Shown here: one piece after another, positions 1 to 6,555 of the stretch
Layout: every line of letters starts with the position of its first letter
Numbering within the stretch: the stretch's first letter is position 1
Assembly: GCA_002319875.1 (NCBI GenBank)
Contig: DCFS01000068.1
Span: forward strand, 1-6,617
Length of the DNA: 6,617 nt
Source of the DNA: Treponema sp. UBA1798
GTDB taxonomy: Bacteria; Spirochaetota; Spirochaetia; Treponematales; Treponemataceae
Direction of reading: 5' to 3'
Program-made: the position numbers and the translations under genes
The notes under the pieces: model-generated
What the model was told of the DNA's origin: nothing
Database searches by the model: none
What the model saw: the letters and a program-made list of their open reading frames with translations, nothing else

Positions 1-1048
1 GGGGAGTTATTTCCTTAAGCGCGAGAGCCCGGACAATGACGGTTGCGGACTGGCTTCCTGTATTTCCCCCTGTGTCGGCAAGCATCGGCATATAGAAGGC
101 AAGCAGCATCAGTTTTGACAGCGTTGCTTCATACGACTGGAGTACCGCACCTGAAATTAAACCCATCGCAGCAAGTATAATAAGCCAGAGTATCCGGTGG
201 GAAAAGTGTGTCCATATGGAAGTCTGCAGATATGAAGTATCCTGGTGTCTGCCGGCAATAGCCATAAAGCGTTCCATATCTTCCGTCCGTTCCTGTTCTA
301 TGACATCCATGGCATCGTCATGGGTAATAATGCCTGTAAGTACGCCGTTTTTATCTACCACAGGAAGCACCATAAGACCGTATTTTGATATCTGATATAC
401 CGCTTCTTCCCGGTCAGCAGATGCCGTAACTTCTGCTACTGTTTTTTTTCTGATATCTGCAAGCCGGCTGTCCGGTTTTGCAAGTATCAGGTCTTCCAGA
501 GTCAGGTAACCGCAAAGTTTTCTGTCCTGATTTATTGTATATATAATCGATACGGCCTCTTTTCTGGCTCCTTCCAGCCGGATACGTTCGATTGCCTGTT
601 TTACCGTCAGACTTTCGGGAAATGCGATATAATCCGTTGTCATTACGGAACCGGCCGTTTCTTCCGACCATGCAGCAAGGTTTTTTATATCGTCCCGTTC
701 TTTTTTTGCAAGATACGGAAGAACTTCGTCCAGTTGTTCTTCCGGAAGAGCCTTTGCAAGGTCTGCCCGTTCATCAGGAGGAAGTTTTTCAAGCAGAACG
801 GTAAGTTCTGTTCTGCTGAAACCTTTTGCAGTATCAACCTGTACGGCAGTCGGCAGCTGGCAGAAAATATCGGCTGCCCTCTGATTATCCAGCTGCTTAA
901 GGACAGACTGTATTTCTTCCGGTTTCAGTCCGGAAAGCAGTTCTGCGTCTTCCGCCGGGTGATGCTTTTCCAGAATGGAAGTTACGTCACTGTATTTGTT
1001 TTCTTTTACGAGTACCGGGATATCGGTCTCTTTGAGTTCGTCCAGCAT
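1..1048 (-). CDS. mgtE: Magnesium transporter MgtE, N-terminal 349 residues (3' end outside window)
   Basis: MgtE is an inner-membrane, Mg2+-gated Mg2+ channel that works as a homodimer. The minus strand reads without a stop from ATG at 1048 to the left edge. Residues 1 to about 130 form the acidic helical MgtE N domain, with repeated helices such as PEEIQSVLKQL and PPDERADLAKAL. Residues about 132-190 (AGSVMTTDYIAFPESLTV) and 197-255 (ending TGIITHDDAMDVI) are two CBS domains, which bind Mg2+ and close the pore in known structures. A hydrophobic segment at about 286-303 is the first membrane helix. Residues 321-335 (PMLADTGGNTGSQSA) match the conserved pore-region signature. Family members are about 450 residues, so roughly 100 residues and the last membrane helices lie outside the window. 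The start is supported by AGGAG six bases upstream. A small ORF and repeats upstream suggest leader control. Family assignment is secure; regulation is inferred. Confidence 0.96.
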   Translation of the reverse strand, partial: MLDELKETDIPVLVKENKYSDVTSILEKHHPAEDAELLSGLKPEEIQSVLKQLDNQRAADIFCQLPTAVQVDTAKGFSRTELTVLLEKLPPDERADLAKALPEEQLDEVLPYLAKKERDDIKNLAAWSEETAGSVMTTDYIAFPESLTVKQAIERIRLEGARKEAVSIIYTINQDRKLCGYLTLEDLILAKPDSRLADIRKKTVAEVTASADREEAVYQISKYGLMVLPVVDKNGVLTGIITHDDAMDVIEQERTEDMERFMAIAGRHQDTSYLQTSIWTHFSHRILWLIILAAMGLISGAVLQSYEATLSKLMLLAFYMPMLADTGGNTGSQSATVIVRALALKEITP

Positions 1049-1050
1049 GG

Positions 1051-1065
1051 AAATCTCCTGTTTAA
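1051..1065 (-). repeat. Copy 1 of repeated translation-start sequence (mgtE)
   Basis: The minus strand reads TTAAACAGGAGATTT here. The same 15 bases, with a single A-to-G change, recur at 1248-1262 in front of the small ORF. Both copies contain the Shine-Dalgarno of the ORF that follows. The match is 14 of 15, including 11 consecutive identical bases. It could be a shared RNA-pairing or protein-binding site, or a duplication. Confidence 0.7.
1055..1059 (-). promoter_or_regulatory. Ribosome binding site of mgtE
   Basis: The minus strand reads AGGAG six bases before the ATG at 1048, which fixes the mgtE start. It lies within a 15-base segment that is almost identical to the segment in front of the small upstream ORF. 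Confidence 0.8.
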
Positions 1066-1126
1066 AAATTGCTTTACTGCATACTTTAAGCAGAACTTCC
1101 TGTACTGAACTAAAAACAGAAGATGT

Positions 1127-1246
1127 TTATCTTGCTGCAGAGAACAGTCGGAGGAGGTTTTTAAGTATGCGGTTTCCGGCAACTACGTGCCGTAAGTCCG
1201 GTAATGGTATGTTACTACTGTTACCGGGGCTGTCAGAATCGCCCAT
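1127..1246 (-). CDS. Candidate 39-residue leader peptide or small protein upstream of mgtE
   Basis: This 39-codon ORF starts at ATG 1246 and ends at TAA 1127, with AGGAGG four bases before the ATG. It lies 78 bases upstream of mgtE on the same strand. The first 17 residues (MGDSDSPGNSSNIPLPD) are acidic and proline-containing; the rest is basic and leucine-rich, with LKNLLRLF near the end. I do not recognise a family. The order acidic/proline then Arg/Leu recalls the 17-residue enterobacterial MgtL leader of mgtA, which senses low Mg2+ because acidic and proline codons near the start destabilise ribosomes. That is an analogy of layout, not homology. The repeated start-site sequence shared with mgtE supports a genuine translation start. 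Against it: a plus-strand ORF with its own GGAGGAGG overlaps the same DNA, and the palindrome could create both by chance. Confidence 0.42.
   Translation of the reverse strand: MGDSDSPGNSSNIPLPDLRHVVAGNRILKNLLRLFSAAR
1195..1231 (+). other. Long hairpin, more stable as plus-strand RNA
   Basis: Bases 1198-1209 pair with 1216-1227 around a six-base loop, giving 12 consecutive pairs. Pairs 1205-1220 and 1206-1219 are U-G and G-U wobbles when read as plus-strand RNA. On the minus strand they become A-C and C-A mismatches. Extension outward through a U-G pair and one bulged G is possible to 1195-1231. The asymmetry favours a plus-strand RNA, which conflicts with the minus-strand leader model. No promoter clearly driving such an RNA was seen. 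Confidence 0.45.
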
Positions 1247-1247
1247 A

Positions 1248-1262
1248 AAACCTCCTGTTTAA
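1248..1262 (-). repeat. Copy 2 of repeated translation-start sequence (small ORF)
   Basis: The minus strand reads TTAAACAGGAGGTTT, which matches 1051-1065 in 14 of 15 positions. This copy precedes the small ORF, as the other precedes mgtE. Confidence 0.7.
1251..1256 (-). promoter_or_regulatory. Ribosome binding site of the small ORF
   Basis: The minus strand reads AGGAGG, then TTTT, then ATG at 1246. The spacing of four bases is slightly short. The same bases form one arm of a 10-base inverted repeat whose other arm (1152-1161) lies inside the small ORF at codons 29-32. In the minus-strand RNA the site could therefore be masked by its own coding sequence. Confidence 0.5.
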
Positions 1263-1275
1263 CGCGCAAGGCGCG
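1263..1275. other. Short GC hairpin next to the small-ORF start region
   Basis: CGCGC and GCGCG pair around a three-base loop. In minus-strand RNA it lies immediately 5' of the repeated start-site sequence. It is not followed by a T run on either strand, so it is not an intrinsic terminator. Confidence 0.4.
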
Positions 1276-1329
1276 GAATTGAGGATTCTCCGGATAATGC
1301 TCTATGCTTTAACCCGGTGCTTCCTTAAA

Positions 1330-1357
1330 TGTATACAGAGAATAGCCGAGTTGTAAA
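1330..1357 (-). promoter_or_regulatory. Candidate sigma-70 promoter for the small ORF and mgtE
   Basis: On the minus strand, TTTACA (1357-1352) is followed by a 16-base spacer and TATACA (1335-1330). The two boxes each match the consensus at five of six positions. Transcription would start near 1323, leaving about 77 bases before the small ORF and about 275 before mgtE. That is a long leader, which fits the leader or RNA-control idea. No better minus-strand promoter was seen closer to mgtE. Confidence 0.45.
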
Positions 1358-1432
1358 AAAAAGTCCAGCTGCTATTGTAAAATCGGCAGGTCTTCTGCAT
1401 GAATAACGCGGACGCAGCTGCCTGTTTTGCTG

Positions 1433-1438
1433 TATACT
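1433..1438 (+). promoter_or_regulatory. Candidate -10 box giving a leaderless pglX transcript
   Basis: TATACT lies seven bases before the ATG at 1446, so the expected start point is at or next to the A of the start codon. No Shine-Dalgarno is present in front of this ATG, which fits leaderless translation. No clear -35 box is seen about 17 bases upstream. A weaker alternative is TTGTAA at 1351-1356 with TATTGT at 1373-1378 (16-base spacer), which would give a leader of about 60 bases. Confidence 0.45.
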
Positions 1439-1445
1439 GGGCGGC

Positions 1446-4046
1446 ATGCAGTATGCGGTATTGAGAAAGGTTGCAGGACAAGCCTGCAGTTACCTGACAA
1501 AAACATATACGGAAACCGAATCAGCCGGTATATTTATTGCAGCTCTTGAATCCTATGCAACAAAAATGACCGGAGTTCGTATCGCATTGAAACAGGCTGC
1601 GGAAAATGCAGCTGCGGTAACTGCTGTTGTCAGTCTTATGGATGAACTTCTGCCGTCCGGAGCTTTTGATACTTCTGCTGAATATTTTTTCTGTATCCCG
1701 GGAATGCTGTATCAGTATTACATCCGGGATTCCGTGGCTGTGTACGGTAAACCGGACAGAAAGACAGGCAGAATAGCGGCGGATCACATCGCCTCTGCAA
1801 CGGAACTGTTTACCCCGGACTGGATCGCCCGTTATCTTCTGGAAAACAGCCTGCGGAAAACGCTCTTTTCCGGAAATCATAAACCAGAAACGGTAAAGGT
1901 TATCGATCCCTGTACGGGGTGCGGTATAATGCTGGTTCTTGCATTCGATATCATGCTTGATGCTTATCGGCAAAATGGTGTGCCTGAAAAGGAGGCTGCT
2001 GCCTCTATTCTGATGTATAATCTGTACGGTACCGATATTGATGCCGGTGCCTGCAGCATTGCCCGCTTTTCATTACTTCTGAAGGCCGTTCAGTCCGGAG
2101 CAGATCCTGATACGTGTATGGCAATGCTTCACAATCATATACAGAGCCTTCCTGAATACGGTTCTCTGGTAGATAATTTTCCTGCTGTTTCAGGGACATA
2201 CGATATTGTTGTTACCAACCCTCCGTATATGGCATCTGCAAATGCGGACAGAACCCTGGCAGGGTTTCTCAGGCATACGTTTCCGGACAGTTGTACTGAT
2301 CTGTATGCAGTTTTTATAGAACGGTGTATACAGCTTGCAAAAAATGACGGATATGTCGCAATGCTGACACAGCAGTCGTGGATGTTTCTCAAGCGTTACA
2401 GGGCATTGCGGGAAAAAATTGAAACTTCCGGCAGACTGCTTTCGGTTCTGCATCTTGGCGCCCATGCGTTTGCCGATATACCGGGTGAAGTTGTACAGAC
2501 TGCTGCTTTCATTTTTAAAAAACAGCAGGGATCCGATATCCGCACACAGTTTATACGATTGACCGGGCAGCCGACTGCAGAGGCTAAAAAGAACAGTTAC
2601 CTGAGCGGGAACTATCAGACTTATTATTGCAGAATTTCTGATTTTGAAAAACTGGCCGGCGGAGCTTATCTCTACTGGGCATCTGCGGCTGTTATACAGG
2701 CTTTTGCGGAATATCCGCTTATAACAGCTTCCGGTACGGCCAGGCAGGGTATTGCAACCGGAAATAACGCTCTTTTTGTACGCTACTGGTATGAAGTGCC
2801 GTATCATGAAATCGCGTCGGGTTGTTCCAGCCTTGAAGAATTCCGTGCGACAGGAAAAAAGTACATACCCTATGCAAAAAGCAGCGGTTACTGCCGCTGG
2901 TTCGGAAACAATCTGTCCGTAATACGTTTTGATGAGCCTTTTTTCAGCCTGCTTTCGAAACAGGGGAACAGGTTACCGTCACGGCCTCTTTTTTTTCACG
3001 AAAACATAAACTGGACGCTTATATCGACGGATTTATTTCCTGCGCGGTATTTTCCGGCCGGCGGTGTCTGTGATGTCGGTACTCATGCGTTTTACAGTGA
3101 CAGCCACCTTATTGATATGCTCGGCTATATGAATACGGTAGTATTTAAACATTTTATACAGATGATCAGCCCGACTATGAACTACAGTTCAGGTTCCGTA
3201 TCTCTTGTTCCCTGCAGGGGATTCCCTGAGGGAAGCCGCAGGCTTGCCGAAGAAAATATTTCCCAGGCCGAAGCGCTATGGAATATGAATGAATTATCGC
3301 CTGAGTTTACCATACATCCTCTGGTGCCTTCTGTCTTGCCTGGTCCGTCAGGGGAATTGGAGCTTCAGAAGGTAATACAGGGCTGGCTGCGTGACTGCCG
3401 CCGCCGTATCGATATCATAAAGGAAAATACGGAAGCTCTTAACCGTATGTATATTTCACTGTATGGTCTGGAACGAGAGCTGAAACCGGAAGTAACAGAG
3501 CGGTATCTGTACTTAAAAGAACCGACCGTGGATGATGCCGTACGTTACCTGATATCCTATAGTACCGGCTGTATGTTCGGGCGGTATGGATCAGGCATGC
3601 CTCATGATGTCCTTTCCACAACTGATTTGGCAAGAGCTTTTACTGTCTTCATCTCGCATTTATATGGAGAAAAACAGGCTGCCGGGAATCTTGCTTTCAT
3701 AGCGGAAGTTCTGTCAGTAACGGGAGACAGTCCTGAACAGAAGATTATGACATATTTTGAGAATAACTTTTTCCGTGACCATTGCCGTCTATACCGTGGA
3801 CATCCTCTGTACTGGCCGGTCGGTACGAAACAGGAAGGAAAAATACGGGCGTATCTGTATTATCACAATTACGGGAAATCAACGCTGACTTCGCTGCTTG
3901 CGGAATGCCGCAGGAGTACAGAGAGGAATATGGTACTGGAATCCGCTGTTACAGATCTTTCTGAAAAAAAAATCATTTTTGATCATGACGACGGAATACC
4001 GGTGAATTACAAAAAACTGCAATCTGTGCTATACTGCGCGCTGTAA
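1446..4046 (+). CDS. pglX: PglX-family adenine-specific DNA methyltransferase, compact form
   Basis: Predicted to methylate the N6 of adenine in DNA, using S-adenosylmethionine. Visible motifs are LFTPDW at 121-126, the S-adenosylmethionine loop DPCTGCG at 154-160, GTDID at 195-199 and the catalytic NPPY at 258-261. PglX-like features follow: QQSWMFL (309-315), HLGAHAF (336-342), GEVVQTAAF (347-355), RQGIATGN (433-440), SPTMNY (575-580), ISYSTGCMFGRY (703-714), HPLYW (786-790) and the ending DDGIPVNYKKLQ (848-859). The gene therefore runs colinearly through the family's C terminus and does not look truncated. At 866 residues it is clearly shorter than the usual roughly 1,150-1,250, so internal regions are reduced. 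PglX is the modification enzyme of BREX phage defence; no other BREX gene is in the window. The next gene starts three bases after its stop. ATG 1446 is the first start after an in-frame TAA at 1404. A type IIG-like restriction-modification enzyme is an alternative, but I see no nuclease domain. Confidence 0.9.
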   Translation: MQYAVLRKVAGQACSYLTKTYTETESAGIFIAALESYATKMTGVRIALKQAAENAAAVTAVVSLMDELLPSGAFDTSAEYFFCIPGMLYQYYIRDSVAVYGKPDRKTGRIAADHIASATELFTPDWIARYLLENSLRKTLFSGNHKPETVKVIDPCTGCGIMLVLAFDIMLDAYRQNGVPEKEAAASILMYNLYGTDIDAGACSIARFSLLLKAVQSGADPDTCMAMLHNHIQSLPEYGSLVDNFPAVSGTYDIVVTNPPYMASANADRTLAGFLRHTFPDSCTDLYAVFIERCIQLAKNDGYVAMLTQQSWMFLKRYRALREKIETSGRLLSVLHLGAHAFADIPGEVVQTAAFIFKKQQGSDIRTQFIRLTGQPTAEAKKNSYLSGNYQTYYCRISDFEKLAGGAYLYWASAAVIQAFAEYPLITASGTARQGIATGNNALFVRYWYEVPYHEIASGCSSLEEFRATGKKYIPYAKSSGYCRWFGNNLSVIRFDEPFFSLLSKQGNRLPSRPLFFHENINWTLISTDLFPARYFPAGGVCDVGTHAFYSDSHLIDMLGYMNTVVFKHFIQMISPTMNYSSGSVSLVPCRGFPEGSRRLAEENISQAEALWNMNELSPEFTIHPLVPSVLPGPSGELELQKVIQGWLRDCRRRIDIIKENTEALNRMYISLYGLERELKPEVTERYLYLKEPTVDDAVRYLISYSTGCMFGRYGSGMPHDVLSTTDLARAFTVFISHLYGEKQAAGNLAFIAEVLSVTGDSPEQKIMTYFENNFFRDHCRLYRGHPLYWPVGTKQEGKIRAYLYYHNYGKSTLTSLLAECRRSTERNMVLESAVTDLSEKKIIFDHDDGIPVNYKKLQSVLYCAL
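4027..4035 (+). promoter_or_regulatory. Candidate extended -10 box before the JAB-DinG gene
   Basis: TGCTATACT matches the extended -10 form TGnTATAAT with one change and lies within the last codons of pglX. Transcription would begin near 4042, about seven bases before the ATG at 4050. That start codon also lacks a Shine-Dalgarno. A secondary promoter inside an operon is possible. The match may be chance, since the bases also encode the end of PglX. Confidence 0.35.
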
Positions 4047-4049
4047 TGT

Positions 4050-6524
4050 ATGGATATTTCGAAACGCTTTAGCATGCCGGCTGTCATTGCCATGCGCCGG
4101 GAAATTATAAGGGCTGACGGCAACGAAGTTTTTTTTGCCGGAACCCTTAATGAAAATGGAATAGTCACTTCGGTAACAGCTGCCTCCCGCGGAACGGAAG
4201 ATGCGGTTCCCGTTAATTTTACGGAAGCCGGAAAATGTGGCGTACTTATACACAATCACCCCAGCGGGTTGCTTAAACCGTCAGAAGCTGATCTTGGAGT
4301 TGCATCGGATGCCTCCGGGAACGGACAGGGTTTCTATATTATAAATAACGAAGTTACCGATGTTTATGCTGTCATGGAACCCGTAAAACCTAAAACCATA
4401 TGCAGACTTGATTCCGCTGCCGCGCGTACGTATCTGGCTGACGGCGGTCCGCTTTCAAAGCTTTCGGAGGCTTTTGAAGAACGTCCCGTACAGATCGATC
4501 TTCTTGAAAAGATAGTAGATTCTTTCAACCGGAATGCGATAGGTGTGTTTGAAGCCGGGACGGGAGTAGGAAAGTCGTATGCCTATCTGATCCCTGCCAT
4601 GTTATGGGCTGACCGCAACCAGGAACGGGTCGTTATCTCAACAGGTACGATCAATCTCCAGCAGCAGCTTATTGAAAAAGATATTCCTGCGGCGGAAAGA
4701 ATAACCGGGAAAAAAATCAAGGCAGTGCTGGTGAAAGGCAGGCAAAATTATGTCTGCCTGCGCCGGCTGGAAGATGCTTCGAAAGACAGGGATATGTTCA
4801 GCGAAGATACGGAAATCCTGGATCAGATAGCCGACTGGGCAAAAAATACGCCGACAGGGAGCAGCAGCGACCTTCCGTTTGTACCTCCGGGAAATATCTG
4901 GACACGTATAAATTCCGAAAGCGATGCCTGTATGGGAATGCGCTGCCCGTATCATGAAAAATGTTTTGTCATGCGCGTCAGGAAGGAAGCCGCCGGTGCG
5001 AATCTTCTGGTTGTAAACCATCATCTGCTCTTTGCGGATATAGAATCCCGTATGAACGGGGTTGGATATGATGACGCAGCTGTTCTTCCGCCGTACCGCC
5101 GTGTCATTTTTGATGAGGCACACGGGATTGAAAGCGCGGCTACAAGTTTTTTCAGCGGCAATCTTACCCGGTTCCGCCTGTTAAAGCAGCTGGGAATGCT
5201 GTACCGGCAGCGGCATGGTGCAGCAGCAGGTTATATATTTACCCTGCAGATACTTTCTTCAGGTGCTGATCATACAAATGATATAATCTCCGGTGTTAAT
5301 GATATAAAAGAATGTATTACAAATCTTGAACTGGCATCAGCTGACCTGCTCGGACAGGAAGCCGCTATGCGGTTGTATGACGCTACGGTGCGGGGCTTCG
5401 GTCCCGTAATTTCTCTGCTTTCTTCTCTTGGGGAAAAGATTGCTGCAGTTGCAGGTCATGTACGGGAAATAATGGAAGATATCAGCGATGACGATAAAGA
5501 TATCCCGCAGTACTGGGAAACGAAAGCAATCCTGCGCCGCCTGGATGAATCAGTTGTGCTTTGCAAAAACTTTTCCGCATGGGATGAAAAACGGGATATC
5601 GTATTCTGGATTCAGCGCCTGCGGCTCAGCCCTGCGCTGGCAAAAGGAAGCGAAAATCCGGTATACATACAATTTACACAGACTCCGCTCGATATTGCGC
5701 CTCTGATGAATACCGGTATTTTTGAACCGATGGAAAGTGTCGTATGTACGTCTGCTACGCTGTCTATCGGACGTAATTTCGGTTTCTGGATGCGCCGGGT
5801 TGGGATCAGTTTTGTGGAAAAAGAGAGGCTTCTTACCGGAGAATTTCCATCGCCTTTCCCCTATAAAACACATCTGCTGTTTGCGGTGCCTTCAGATGCT
5901 CCTTTCCCTGAAAATCCGGATTACCAGCAGTATATTGAAAATGCGATCGTTTCGCTTATAAAAGCTGCGAACGGCCGTACACTGATACTGTTTACTTCCT
6001 ATGAATCGCTCAAAAATGCCTGTAACACAGCCCGTGCATTTCTGCAGGGAACCGGTATCAATGTACTCAAACAGGGAGACGATGACAGGTTCCGTCTGCT
6101 TGATGAGTTTAAGAATGATACTTCAAGCGTTCTTTTTGCAACAGATTCTTTCTGGCAGGGGATAGACGTACCGGGTGATTCGCTTTCGCAGGTGATCATC
6201 GTAAAACTTCCTTTCGGAGTTCCGAATGATCCGGTATTTGCCGCCCGTTCGGATGCGGTACAGAAAAGAGGCGGAAGTCCGTTTATGGAACTAAGTCTTC
6301 CTGAAGCTGTCATTAAATTCAGACAGGGCTTCGGACGCCTGATCCGCCGCAGTGACGACAGAGGTGCGGTTATCGTGCTCGACAGAAGGATAATCGAAAA
6401 ACAATATGGTAAACTTTTTCTTGACAGTATACCGGATACCATACGTGTTTATGTTTCCCTGTCCGAAATAGCAGATAAAGTCGCCGGATTCCTTGACCGG
6501 CCGCAGATGGAATCTGCTGATTAA
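4050..6524 (+). CDS. dinG: JAMM/RadC-like domain fused to DinG-type iron-sulfur helicase
   Basis: Residues 1 to about 115 form a JAB/MPN metalloprotease fold with an intact JAMM zinc motif: H68, H70, S78 and D81 in the spacing HxHx7SxxD, with E26 the likely catalytic glutamate. The HNHPSG sequence is typical of RadC and bacterial JAB domains. Residues about 140-820 are a superfamily 2 XPD/DinG helicase: a Q-motif-like glutamine at Q148, Walker A GTGVGKS (170-176), the DEAH box (355-358), TSATL (567-571), a motif V region at 697-708 and QGFGRLIRR (759-767). C236, C294, C299 and C305 match the DinG 4Fe-4S ligands, including the Cx4Cx5C spacing recalled for E. coli DinG. The family unwinds DNA 5' to 3' with ATP and resolves R-loops and forked structures; activity here is predicted. 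The fusion to JAMM is unusual, since DinG relatives more often carry an exonuclease or nothing. It starts three bases after pglX, so translational coupling is likely; no Shine-Dalgarno is seen. Confidence 0.93.
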   Translation: MDISKRFSMPAVIAMRREIIRADGNEVFFAGTLNENGIVTSVTAASRGTEDAVPVNFTEAGKCGVLIHNHPSGLLKPSEADLGVASDASGNGQGFYIINNEVTDVYAVMEPVKPKTICRLDSAAARTYLADGGPLSKLSEAFEERPVQIDLLEKIVDSFNRNAIGVFEAGTGVGKSYAYLIPAMLWADRNQERVVISTGTINLQQQLIEKDIPAAERITGKKIKAVLVKGRQNYVCLRRLEDASKDRDMFSEDTEILDQIADWAKNTPTGSSSDLPFVPPGNIWTRINSESDACMGMRCPYHEKCFVMRVRKEAAGANLLVVNHHLLFADIESRMNGVGYDDAAVLPPYRRVIFDEAHGIESAATSFFSGNLTRFRLLKQLGMLYRQRHGAAAGYIFTLQILSSGADHTNDIISGVNDIKECITNLELASADLLGQEAAMRLYDATVRGFGPVISLLSSLGEKIAAVAGHVREIMEDISDDDKDIPQYWETKAILRRLDESVVLCKNFSAWDEKRDIVFWIQRLRLSPALAKGSENPVYIQFTQTPLDIAPLMNTGIFEPMESVVCTSATLSIGRNFGFWMRRVGISFVEKERLLTGEFPSPFPYKTHLLFAVPSDAPFPENPDYQQYIENAIVSLIKAANGRTLILFTSYESLKNACNTARAFLQGTGINVLKQGDDDRFRLLDEFKNDTSSVLFATDSFWQGIDVPGDSLSQVIIVKLPFGVPNDPVFAARSDAVQKRGGSPFMELSLPEAVIKFRQGFGRLIRRSDDRGAVIVLDRRIIEKQYGKLFLDSIPDTIRVYVSLSEIADKVAGFLDRPQMESAD

Positions 6525-6555
6525 GCAGTTTAGGGGGCAGCCGGTATCCGGGTAT

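Larger units (their letters stand above)
1152..1256. repeat. 10-base inverted repeat enclosing a potentially folded RNA
   Basis: AGGAGGTTTT at 1152-1161 is the exact inverse complement of AAAACCTCCT at 1247-1256. The 85 bases between them contain three further stems: CGGCA/TGCCG (1177-1181 with 1188-1192), CCGGTAA/TTACCGG (1198-1204 with 1221-1227) and GGGC/GCCC (1227-1230 with 1241-1244, sharing base 1227 with the previous stem). Together they could form an outer helix closing a multibranch loop. I could not match it to a known riboswitch or RNA family; the M-box Mg2+ riboswitch signature is not visible on the minus strand. Confidence 0.55.

Noticed and set aside
734..1108. Plus-strand ORFs opposite mgtE
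   Set aside because: They lie antisense to a clear MgtE reading frame, have no ribosome binding site or domain, and are shadows of codon bias.
1167..1262. 31-codon plus-strand ORF with GGAGGAGG nine bases upstream
   Set aside because: The spacing is ideal, but the apparent ribosome binding site is one arm of the palindrome whose other arm serves the minus-strand ORF. The minus-strand ORF has extra support from the start-site repeat shared with mgtE. Only one is likely real, and the plus-strand version has no gene context.
1143..1263. Integron attC recombination site
   Set aside because: The imperfect palindrome and a GTTAAAC-like core at the right end (minus strand) hinted at attC, but the left end lacks the matching RYYYAAC core. 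No cassette series or integrase is present.
1049..1445. M-box (ykoK) Mg2+ riboswitch
   Set aside because: An mgtE leader is the expected place for one, but I could not find its conserved core on the minus strand, and the stems present do not match its layout.
2989..3972. Homopolymer tracts in pglX (T8 at 2989-2996, A9 at 3964-3972) as phase-variation switches
   Set aside because: Phase-variable pglX genes are known, but similar runs occur here in mgtE (442-449), the spacer (1355-1362) and the helicase gene (4129-4136), so they look like background. The A9 run would alter only the last residues.
4638..5123. 161-codon minus-strand ORF opposite the helicase gene
   Set aside because: It is antisense to the conserved iron-sulfur and DEAH region, and its composition shows no recognisable domain.
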